Source: CAZOWW01 sp964583765
GTDB lineage: Bacteria > Actinomycetota > Actinomycetes > Actinomycetales > Kineosporiaceae
Assembly: GCA_964583765.1 (NCBI GenBank)
Contig: CAZOWW010000010.1
Span: 13,471-77,470, forward strand
Direction: 5' to 3'
Length of the DNA: 64,000 bases
The notes beneath the pieces are model-generated. The model worked only from the letters and a program-made list of their open reading frames with translations. It made no database searches and was not told where the DNA came from. Of this stretch, positions 1 to 5,310 are shown in pieces (within the stretch, counting starts at the first letter, position 1; the number at the start of each line of letters is the position of its first letter). Made by a program: the position numbers and the translations under genes.

Positions 1-373
1 CCTCGTCGGCCGCGTCCATCGGCGGGTAGGCGCCGTCGCTGCCGTACCCGGACAGCGGCTCGCCGGGCTTGCCGTCCTCGCGGGTGAGCACCCTGCCGTT
101 GCCGGCGTGGATGCCGGTCGCCTCGCCGTGCACTGCGCGGTAGTCGCCGCCGGTCAGCATGGCGAACCGGACGTACGGCACCGACACCTTGATCCGCGCC
201 TGGCTGGCCTTCACCTTGCACTGCGCCTCGACCTTGGCGAGCGAGTCGCCGCTGATCTGGGTGAAGCCGGGCGCGTCGGCGTAGAACCAGCCGTGCCGGT
301 CGACCTGGACCGTCCAGGTGACCGCGCCGGTCCTCAGCGGGTTCAGCGGGTCCAGCTCCTGCATCTCGCTCAT
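1..373 (-). CDS. Hypothetical protein, C-terminus cut by window edge
   Basis: The reading frame starts with ATG at 373 and is still open at base 1, so at least 124 residues are visible (MSEMQELDPLNPLRTG... onward). It has ordinary mixed composition with no membrane segment and no motif I recognise. It follows the stop of the upstream gene by one base and is the last visible member of the leftward small-gene operon. Function unknown. Confidence 0.7.
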   Translation of the reverse strand, partial: MSEMQELDPLNPLRTGAVTWTVQVDRHGWFYADAPGFTQISGDSLAKVEAQCKVKASQARIKVSVPYVRFAMLTGGDYRAVHGEATGIHAGNGRVLTREDGKPGEPLSGYGSDGAYPPMDAADE

Positions 374-374
374 G

Positions 375-536
375 TCAGCCACCGCACCTTTCGCAGTTGC
401 GGACCCCGGCCCGCCACTCGCTCTTGGCGACCCGGTGCGTGCACTCGCCGACCACGAAGCCCGGCATGCCGCCGGTCATCTCCGGCGGGATGTCACTGCC
501 CGGCTCCGGGTAGACCGGAGCCGTTTCGTCACTCAT
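375..536 (-). CDS. Small Cys-rich protein (53 aa)
   Basis: A 53-residue protein with a C-terminal half containing GECTHRV and NCERCGG, so one Cys/His pair and one CxxC that could form a small zinc knuckle. It has a good ribosome-binding site (GGGAGACAGAC) directly before the ATG and sits just downstream of a sigma70-like promoter (563-593). No family is recognised; metal binding is an inference from the cysteines. Confidence 0.65.
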   Translation of the reverse strand: MSDETAPVYPEPGSDIPPEMTGGMPGFVVGECTHRVAKSEWRAGVRNCERCGG

Positions 537-562
537 GTCTGTCTCCCTGTTGGTGTAACTGC

Positions 563-593
563 TATCTAGATACAGGTTAACAGATCATGTCAA
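563..593 (-). promoter_or_regulatory. Sigma70-like promoter for the 536-1 genes
   Basis: Read on the minus strand there is a perfect -35 TTGACA (588-593), followed 15-19 bp later by the overlapping AT-rich hexamers TATCTA and TAGATA (563-572). It lies between the stop codon of the gene ending at 598 and the ribosome-binding site of the gene starting at 536. The -35 is exact; the choice of -10 register is uncertain. Confidence 0.6.
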
Positions 594-597
594 GGGT

Positions 598-962
598 CTA
601 TTCCGGCAGGATAACCGGCGCGTCCTCCGGCTCCCACCGGGCGTCGATGATCGCCAGCACGCCGCGCATCGCGCGCTCGTAGCCGCGCGCATGGTCGTTG
701 CGGAACACGTCAGCGGGCAGCGATGTCGCCCGCTCGGCGTGCTCGCGGATCGTCGCCAGGGTGATCTCGGNNNNNNNNNNNNNNNNNNNNNNNNNNNNNN
801 NNNNNNNNNNNNNNNNNNNNNNNNNNNNNNNNNNNNNNNNNNNNNNNNNNNNNNNNNNNNNNNNNNNNNNGGCAGCGATGTCGCCCGCTCGGCGTGCTCG
901 CGGATCGTCGCCAGGGTGATCTCGGCCGACCGCAGCTTCTCGGCCTCGGTGCGCTCGGTCAT
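598..962 (-). CDS. Small hypothetical protein (69 aa) split by an artefactual gap
   Basis: The gene starts with ATG at 962 (MTERTEAEKLRSAEITLATI...) and ends ...EPEDAPVILPE at 598. The 100 N at 771-870 plus the duplicated 55 bp put it out of frame as written. Removing one repeat copy and the N run (155 bp) restores one uninterrupted 70-codon frame, so the true protein is 69 residues. Its start overlaps the stop of the upstream gene (ATGA). Predicted helical; function unknown. Confidence 0.65.
716..925. other. Scaffold gap flanked by an identical 55-bp sequence (assembly artefact)
   Basis: Bases 716-770 are identical to 871-925, with exactly 100 N between them. Two contigs that overlap by 55 bp appear to have been joined by a fixed-size gap instead of being merged. 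Coordinates downstream are therefore about 155 bp too large relative to the real molecule. Confidence 0.9.
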
Positions 963-1384
963 TCCAGCACCCACATCCCGCCCCGCCATGTCACCTGTGT
1001 GCCGTCGGCCGCCGCCCGCACGACCTCGCCTTCCTTCGGCTGCCAGGATGACGGCTGCGCCAGCACCCGCTCCAGCATCGCCCGGCCGCCGGGCACGATC
1101 CGCACGTCGCCGTCCTGCTTGCGGTGCGCGTCCAGCTCGGCGCGCAGCCGCTCGTTCTCGGCCCGCAGCTCGGCGATCGCCTCCCGCAGCCGGCGGTCGA
1201 TCGCCTCCCGCCACCGCGCCGGGTCGCGGGAGTCCTCCAGGCCGATGTCCAGCCCGTCGCGCAGCCGGAGCAGCACGGCCCGCATCCGCAGCGCGTCCCC
1301 GGCGCTGGCGGTCAGCCGGTGCACCGCGACCGCGCACAGCTCGGCCAGGTCGTTCACCGGGCTGTAGGGCGGCGGCCCGCTCAC
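959..1384 (-). CDS. Hypothetical protein with central coiled coil (141 aa)
   Basis: GTG start at 1384, overlapping the upstream stop codon (GTGA), and its own TGA overlaps the next ATG: tight translational coupling. Residues of roughly 60-95 (REAIDRRLREAIAELRAEN and following) form a charged heptad-like helix. The C-terminus is a small Trp-containing segment ending GGMWVLE. No domain recognised. The longer upstream frame is rejected because it is Arg/Ala-rich out-of-frame sequence. Confidence 0.65.
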   Translation of the reverse strand: MSGPPPYSPVNDLAELCAVAVHRLTASAGDALRMRAVLLRLRDGLDIGLEDSRDPARWREAIDRRLREAIAELRAENERLRAELDAHRKQDGDVRIVPGGRAMLERVLAQPSSWQPKEGEVVRAAADGTQVTWRGGMWVLE

Positions 1385-1605
1385 GCCGCGTCCTTGAACG
1401 CGCCGTGCAGCCCGGAGCACACCAGGGCCGCCGCGCTCAGCGCCGCCTCGAACTGGGCGCTGGTGGCGGGCTGCGGGCCGGGCGGCAGCTTGCGCTCGCA
1501 CCAGCGCATGAACTGGCGCGTCAGCTCAGGGCTTTCGGCTATGTATTCGAGTGCCGCCGAGCCGAGCCCGGCCGCCGTCGCTATCCCGCGCATGGTCTCG
1601 TCCAC
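1381..1605 (-). CDS. Hypothetical protein (74 aa)
   Basis: Starts with GTG at 1605, about nine bases after an AAGGGAGA ribosome-binding site. The nearby ATG at 1615 is out of frame. The protein (MDETMRGIATAAGLGSAALE...) is amphipathic and helical, with two cysteines. It is the first gene of a three-gene overlapping unit running to 598 and is divergent from the plus-strand gene at 1669. Function unknown. Confidence 0.6.
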   Translation of the reverse strand: MDETMRGIATAAGLGSAALEYIAESPELTRQFMRWCERKLPPGPQPATSAQFEAALSAAALVCSGLHGAFKDAA

Positions 1606-1668
1606 CGTGCACCATCTCCCTTGTCCGTCGTGGTCGAATGAAGGTTACCGCTGCTGAGGGAGCGCCGC

Positions 1669-1986
1669 ATGACAACGCCCTACACGCCCAACCCGTCGAC
1701 CCCCACCGCCATGGTGGCGCTGGCCGAGCTGTACCAGTCGCTGTGGTCGGGCCGCATCCCCAACGTCTCGCCCGGCCAGCCGTTCTGGGCGCGGTACGCC
1801 GACAGCGCCGGCCTGGTCGCGGGCGGGCTGGCCCGGCTGTGGGCGGCCGGCGACCCGGCGATGCCGCCGCCGGAGCAGCCGAACACCGCGCACGGCGTCC
1901 CCGGCTTCGGCAACGGCACCGCGAACAGCTCGCCGGGCGTGCAGCTGCCGCAGTACGCCGGGCCGCCGCCCAGGCGGCAGAACTGA
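1669..1986 (+). CDS. Hypothetical Pro-rich protein (105 aa)
   Basis: ATG preceded by GAGGGAGCGCCGC. The N-terminal half is a helical region (MVALAELYQSLWSGR), while the C-terminal half is rich in Pro, Gly and Asn and ends PPPRRQN. Its codon third-position pattern is more regular than that of the overlapping minus-strand frame. One of only two plus-strand genes in the first 11.9 kb. Function unknown. Confidence 0.55.
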   Translation: MTTPYTPNPSTPTAMVALAELYQSLWSGRIPNVSPGQPFWARYADSAGLVAGGLARLWAAGDPAMPPPEQPNTAHGVPGFGNGTANSSPGVQLPQYAGPPPRRQN

Positions 1987-2200
1987 CCAGGACTGGCTCG
2001 GTTCGTCACTGCGCGCGTGGGTGGGCCGGGCGCGTCGGGCGAGGACTGTAACGGTCTGGTAGGTCGGCGTGGCCAGTAACGGTCTGGTGCGGTTTGTCAG
2101 GGTGGGCTGGTGCTGGTGCGTCGGCCTGGAAGGGCGCGGCTCGTCAGGGGGGCAGGCTGGGAACGGTGCGTCGGCGCTGCCATGGGGCGGGGCGCATACT
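1987..2200 (+). repeat. GTCGGC-motif array, block 1
   Basis: Directly after the stop at 1986 the sequence holds repeated cores (GTCGGC, GTCAGG, GTCGGG) about 20-40 bp apart, for example near 2064, 2120 and 2168, separated by G-rich spacers. A short duplicated string (AGTAACGGTCTGG / TGTAACGGTCTGG) is also present. The motif is the same as in the large array at 5311-7446. Confidence 0.55.
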
Positions 2201-2227
2201 GATGGTAACGGGCAGGAGGTGGCGCCT

Positions 2228-2299
2228 ATGTACATAGGCGGAGGGATTCTGCTAGTGATCATCATCATCGTCGTGATCGTGCTGCTGGTCAGGCGGTAG
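2228..2299 (+). CDS. Tiny single-pass membrane protein (23 aa)
   Basis: Starts ATG at 2228 after a very strong ribosome-binding site (AGGAGGTGGCGCCT). The product begins MYIGGG, is followed by about 14 Ile/Leu/Val residues and ends LVRR, so it is almost entirely one transmembrane helix with a positive C-terminal anchor. Short MYIGGG-type hydrophobic peptides occur in actinobacterial genomes. A membrane-active or regulatory role is possible but unproven. Confidence 0.55.
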   Translation: MYIGGGILLVIIIIVVIVLLVRR

Positions 2300-2301
2300 C
2301 G

Positions 2302-2508
2302 CTACCCGGCGGGGCGGTCGAACTCGCCGTTCTTCGCGCCGCCGACGAACGCGTCCCACTCGCCGGCGGTGAAGCGGATCATCCGGTGCGGCTCGCGGCT
2401 GTTGCGGACGGCCATGCCGCCGTCGGGCAGCGGCGCGGCCTCGACGCAGTTGCCCGCCGCCGACAGGCTGCTCTTGAACCACTCAAGCTGGCTGTTCTCC
2501 ATGGTCAT
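2302..2508 (-). CDS. DUF397 domain protein
   Basis: The 68-residue product reads WFKSSLSAAGNCVEAA...VAVRNS...IRFTAGEWDAFVGG, matching the conserved blocks of the actinobacterial DUF397 family over its full length. In hosts these small proteins are usually encoded beside XRE-family regulators and take part in developmental or toxin-antitoxin-like control. No such partner is adjacent here; the nearest HTH gene is at 5310. ATG at 2508 follows AAGGGAGAA; an in-frame ATG two codons later is equally possible. Confidence 0.85.
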   Translation of the reverse strand: MTMENSQLEWFKSSLSAAGNCVEAAPLPDGGMAVRNSREPHRMIRFTAGEWDAFVGGAKNGEFDRPAG

Positions 2509-2533
2509 TTCTCCCTTGGTCGATCGGCGCTCA

Positions 2534-2749
2534 TCAGGTTAGCCGCTCCAGCACCGACAGCGCGCCGGTCAGGTCGGGCAGCAGGTTCCGGTCCAGCTCG
2601 GGGTGCCGGGCGAAGAAGTTGCCGACGACGGCGACCGCGTCGCCCAGCCGCACGTGCGCGCCGGCCGCCTGCTCGGGCAGCTCGGTCTTCAGTGGTTCCG
2701 GCTCCCCGGCGCCGGACGGCGCCGGGGCGTCCGTCTTGTCGTCGGTCAC
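2534..2749 (-). CDS. Hypothetical acidic protein (71 aa)
   Basis: GTG start at 2749 overlapping the upstream stop (GTGA). The N-terminus is rich in Asp, Pro and Glu (TDDKTDAPAPSGAGEPEP), followed by a helical half containing VGNFFARHPELDRNLLPDL. The Arg/Ala-rich upstream extension of the frame is a shadow of neighbouring genes. Function unknown. Confidence 0.6.
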   Translation of the reverse strand: MTDDKTDAPAPSGAGEPEPLKTELPEQAAGAHVRLGDAVAVVGNFFARHPELDRNLLPDLTGALSVLERLT

Positions 2750-2874
2750 GACTTGGGCAGGTTCCGGACTGCGCTCTCCAGCTCGGTCTTCGCCTGCGGC
2801 GTGGTCTCGGGGTGCCTGGCGAGCCACTGCTGCACGGCCTGCTCCACGTCGGTGGCCTTCACGTTCTCGCTCAT
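2746..2874 (-). CDS. Small helical protein (42 aa)
   Basis: ATG at 2874 after GCAGGAG. The 42-residue product (MSENVKATDVEQAVQQWLAR...) is predicted to be two short amphipathic helices. It shares the ARHPE string with the next gene (FFARHPELD versus LARHPETT), hinting at related small proteins in tandem. It is coupled to the next gene by a GTGA overlap. Function unknown. Confidence 0.6.
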   Translation of the reverse strand: MSENVKATDVEQAVQQWLARHPETTPQAKTELESAVRNLPKS

Positions 2875-2913
2875 CGCGAACTCCTGCTCTGTCGGGTGGT
2901 GCGTCCTGCCACA

Positions 2914-3183
2914 TTAGCCCGCCAGGCCGTGGCCGCGCGGCGTAATCGCGCCGGGCGAGGGCAGCGCCAGGGGGCTGGCGGCCTTGCCGACCGGCGCGTG
3001 CTCCCAGCAGGTCTTCACCGGGATGCCGCCGAACATAGGGTGCGGCAGCGTCGTCACCCCGGTCTGCGGCAGGTCCAGGGGGGCCGGCAGGCCCGCCTCC
3101 ACCGCCTCGGTCTTCGCGGTGATCGCGCAGACCGCGCAGAACTCGGTGCCGGGCAGCGGGTCGGGGCCGCTGAACGCCGTCAT
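2914..3183 (-). CDS. Hypothetical protein with putative zinc-binding cysteines (89 aa)
   Basis: ATG at 3183 overlaps the stop of the upstream gene (ATGA), which decides the start over the ATG four codons upstream. EFCAVCAITAK near residue 20 and KTCWEHAP near residue 65 supply CxxC plus a Cys/His pair, a likely structural zinc site. Otherwise unrecognised. Confidence 0.6.
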   Translation of the reverse strand: MTAFSGPDPLPGTEFCAVCAITAKTEAVEAGLPAPLDLPQTGVTTLPHPMFGGIPVKTCWEHAPVGKAASPLALPSPGAITPRGHGLAG

Positions 3184-3308
3184 ACGCGCAGCCACCAGTG
3201 CTCACGGTTCTCGGTGACCAGCCGCTGCTCCCAGTCGCGCTGCACCGCGTCCGGCCCCTGGAAGTTGGACGCGCCGTTCCCGTTCGCGAAGCTCCTGTCG
3301 TTCTCCAT
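3180..3308 (-). CDS. Small hypothetical protein (42 aa)
   Basis: ATG at 3308 preceded by AGAGGAAGACAGAAC. The product (MENDRSFANGNGASNFQGPD...) is polar and ends in a Trp-rich helix (DWEQRLVTENREHWWLRV). Its stop overlaps the ATG of the following gene. Function unknown. Confidence 0.6.
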   Translation of the reverse strand: MENDRSFANGNGASNFQGPDAVQRDWEQRLVTENREHWWLRV

Positions 3309-3362
3309 GTTCTGTCTTCCTCTCGTTTTCCCTCCGCGCCCTCATTATGGGCGAGGTCTCTG

Positions 3363-3587
3363 TCAGCCCGCCGCCGGGCCGCCGCCGGCCGCCGCCTCGC
3401 GGGCGGCGACCTGCTCGGGGTGGGGGCCGAGCCCGGCGCGGGCCGCCCGCCTCGCCGCCCGCCCCGCCGCCCGCCGCGTCTCCGCGATCGTCCGCTTCTC
3501 GTAGGCCGACAGGGCCATCACGCCGAGCAGGAAGACCGTGCCGCACACGGCGCACACGCAGATGACGGTCGTCACGGGCCAGCTCAC
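3363..3587 (-). CDS. Single-pass membrane protein with basic cytoplasmic tail (74 aa)
   Basis: The start at 3587 overlaps the L1 stop codon (ATGA). One transmembrane helix lies at about residues 5-27 (TTVICVCAVCGTVFLLGVMA), followed by a strongly basic segment (RRAAGRAARRAARAG). It is translationally coupled to the ribosomal protein L1 gene. The role is unknown; a link to L1 is only positional. Confidence 0.65.
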   Translation of the reverse strand: MSWPVTTVICVCAVCGTVFLLGVMALSAYEKRTIAETRRAAGRAARRAARAGLGPHPEQVAAREAAAGGGPAAG

Positions 3588-4267
3588 GCCTGCTCCAGGA
3601 CGCCGATGCCCGGCCCCATCGTGGTGGCGATGGTGACCTTCCGCAGGTAGCGCCCCCTGGCGGCGGCGGGGCGCAGCCGCGCCACCTCGCTCATCGCCGC
3701 CGCGTAGTTCTCCAGCAGCGCCGCCGCGCTGAAGGAGGCCCGGCCGACGGCGAAGCCCAGGCTCCCGTGCCGGTCGGCCCGCAGCGCGATCCGGCCGCCC
3801 TTGATCGCGGCGACCGCCGCCGCCGGGTCCGCCGTGACGGTGCCCGCCTTGGGCGACGGCATCAGGCCGCGCGGCCCGAGCACCCGGCCGAGCCGCCCGA
3901 CCGCGCCCATCAGGCCCGGCGTGGCGACGACGGCGTCAAAGCCGAGCCAGCCGCCCAGGACGCGCTCGATCAGCTCGCCGGCGCCGGCGTGGTCGGCGCC
4001 GGCCGCCAGCGCGGCCCGCGCCTGCTCCCCGGCGGCGAAGACGATCACCCGGGCCGCCCTGCCGGTGCCGTGCGGCAGGACGGCGGAGCCCCGGACCATC
4101 TGGTCCTGCTTGCGAGGGTCGACGCCGAGCCGGACGGCGACCTCCACCGCCCCGTCGAACCGGGTCACGGCGGTCGCCCTGGCCAGGTCCATCGCCTCGG
4201 CCGGGGTGTACAGCCGCCCGGGGTCGACCAGGGCGGCGGCGTCCCGGTACGCCTTGCCGCCCTTCAC
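3584..4267 (-). CDS. rplA: Ribosomal protein L1 (uL1), phage-encoded
   Basis: The 227-residue product matches bacterial ribosomal protein uL1 from end to end. Visible blocks are RLYTPAEAMDLAR (19-31), RLGVDPRKQDQMVRG (46-60) followed by LPHGTG, FDAVVATPGLMG (110-121), the family signature RVLGPRGLMPSPKAGTV (128-144), IKGGRI (155-160), and the C-terminal VTIATTMGPGI. Phe37 and the Thr-Met-Gly triad (216-218), residues known to contact 23S rRNA and the L11-L1 mRNA leader, are kept, so RNA binding should be intact. Length is normal for bacteria, neither truncated nor frameshifted. It starts with GTG overlapping the upstream stop and overlaps the membrane-protein gene downstream. No L11 gene is nearby, unlike in host genomes. 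Candidate roles are replacing host L1 in ribosomes or repressing host L11-L1 translation. Confidence 0.93.
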   Translation of the reverse strand: MKGGKAYRDAAALVDPGRLYTPAEAMDLARATAVTRFDGAVEVAVRLGVDPRKQDQMVRGSAVLPHGTGRAARVIVFAAGEQARAALAAGADHAGAGELIERVLGGWLGFDAVVATPGLMGAVGRLGRVLGPRGLMPSPKAGTVTADPAAAVAAIKGGRIALRADRHGSLGFAVGRASFSAAALLENYAAAMSEVARLRPAAARGRYLRKVTIATTMGPGIGVLEQA

Positions 4268-4554
4268 TCGCGCACCAGGCGCACCAGGTCGCTGACCCGG
4301 GTGCCGTCGATGACGACGGGGCGCATCTTCCGCGCCTCGTCGATGAACAGCACGGGCGGGCCTTTGCGCGCGGGCGGGTGCTCGTTCACGTGCGGCCCGC
4401 CGCGCTTGCGCCTGACGCGCCCGCGCTGGGCGGGGGTGAGCAGGGCGTCGGCGGTGCCGTCACGGAAGGCGGCCTGGACCCGCTCGACCGTCTCCAGCAT
4501 GCTCAGCCCGTAGCGGCCCCGGACGTAGCCGAGCCTGCGCGCGTAGTTGTCCAT
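4264..4554 (-). CDS. Hypothetical basic protein (96 aa)
   Basis: ATG at 4554 overlapping the upstream stop codon (ATGA), and the gene overlaps the GTG of L1 downstream. The middle is basic (PAQRGRVRRKRGGPH) and the C-terminus is a compact sheet-like segment (PVLFIDEARKMRPVVIDGTR). An RNA-binding role alongside L1 is possible from the charge, but no family is recognised. Confidence 0.6.
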   Translation of the reverse strand: MDNYARRLGYVRGRYGLSMLETVERVQAAFRDGTADALLTPAQRGRVRRKRGGPHVNEHPPARKGPPVLFIDEARKMRPVVIDGTRVSDLVRLVRE

Positions 4555-4931
4555 CAGCCGGCCTCGACGGCGGCCAGCTCGCGCAGCCGCTCCAGCGCCT
4601 GGTCGTCGTCCATGTAGAACAGGTCGTCGTCGCCCGCGACCTCGCCGGTGTACTCGGCGAAGGTGAGGCCGAGCAGCCCGATGGCGTCGCTCCAGACGCT
4701 CGGGACGTCCCGCCCTAGGCCGTTCTCGTAGACCGCGCCGCGCTCCAGGTACTGCGCCCACCCGGCGATGCACCGGGTGGTGCCGCACTGGCCGCATCCA
4801 GTTCGCCAGCCGGACTCCCAGCTGCTCATGTCGAACCCGCCCGGGTCTTTCTCGATCTCCTTGAGCACGCGCTTGCGCATCTCGGCTTGCCCGGGGGACA
4901 GCGGCACGGCCGGGTCGCGGAACACCGTCAT
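4554..4931 (-). CDS. Hypothetical protein with CGTTRCIAGWA motif (125 aa)
   Basis: ATG at 4931 after AAGGGAGAAGGATTCTG. The central GCGQCGTTRCIAGWAQYL block, with three or four cysteines, is a motif that I have seen in uncharacterised phage and bacterial proteins. The C-terminal half is acidic (AGDDDLFYMDDDQALERLREL). Function unknown. It overlaps its neighbours by ATGA at both ends. Confidence 0.65.
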   Translation of the reverse strand: MTVFRDPAVPLSPGQAEMRKRVLKEIEKDPGGFDMSSWESGWRTGCGQCGTTRCIAGWAQYLERGAVYENGLGRDVPSVWSDAIGLLGLTFAEYTGEVAGDDDLFYMDDDQALERLRELAAVEAG

Positions 4932-5083
4932 CAGAATCCTTCTCCCTTGGTCAGGTCTACTGGGATGCTTGAGGCGTCGTCCCACGGGTACGGGTCGCGC
5001 TCGCCGTAGGGGTTCACCGGGATGCCCATCATTCGCGTCCACTGGGCGCGCTGCTCGTCGAACAGGTGGAACGATTCCGTCAT
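4931..5083 (-). CDS. Small hypothetical protein (50 aa)
   Basis: ATG at 5083, ribosome-binding site GGGAGAGGAAGACAG. The product (MTESFHLFDEQRAQWTRMMG...) is rich in aromatic residues and Asp, with a MMGIPVNPYGERDPYPWDD middle. Its 3' end doubles as the ribosome-binding site of the next gene. Function unknown. Confidence 0.6.
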   Translation of the reverse strand: MTESFHLFDEQRAQWTRMMGIPVNPYGERDPYPWDDASSIPVDLTKGEGF

Positions 5084-5310
5084 CTGTCTTCCTCTCCCTT
5101 GGCGTCGATCCGCCGGGCCACCTCCACGGCGGGCACCAGCCAGTGGCCGCCGTGGACCGGCCGGCCGGCTCGCACCCGCCCTTCGCGGCACCAGCGCGAC
5201 ACCGTCTTCTGCGAGACGCCCAGCAGCAGCGCCGCCAGGCCGGTGCTCATCGGCGAGCCCTCGGCCAGCAGCGCCGCCGCCTGCGCGCGACGCTGCTCGC
5301 GGGTTCCCAC
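5080..5310 (-). CDS. Helix-turn-helix DNA-binding protein (76 aa)
   Basis: Residues of roughly 22-58 (STGLAALLLGVSQKTVSRW followed by CREGRVRAGRPVHGGHW) have the layout of an excisionase/MerR-type winged helix: a helix, a turn, a recognition helix with SQKTVSRW, then a short basic wing with the GH-W that typifies these folds. It is the promoter-proximal gene of the leftward operon and borders the large motif array, so it may control the operon or bind the array. GTG or ATG at the 5' end near 5310. Confidence 0.7.
   Translation of the reverse strand: MGTREQRRAQAAALLAEGSPMSTGLAALLLGVSQKTVSRWCREGRVRAGRPVHGGHWLVPAVEVARRIDAKGEEDR

Noticed and set aside
1..5310. Host contamination of the left end because of L1 and DUF397
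   Set aside because: The segment uses the same AAGGGAGA ribosome-binding sites, ATGA/GTGA overlaps and motif array as the rest, and lacks the host rplK-rplA context. Not fully excluded without read data.
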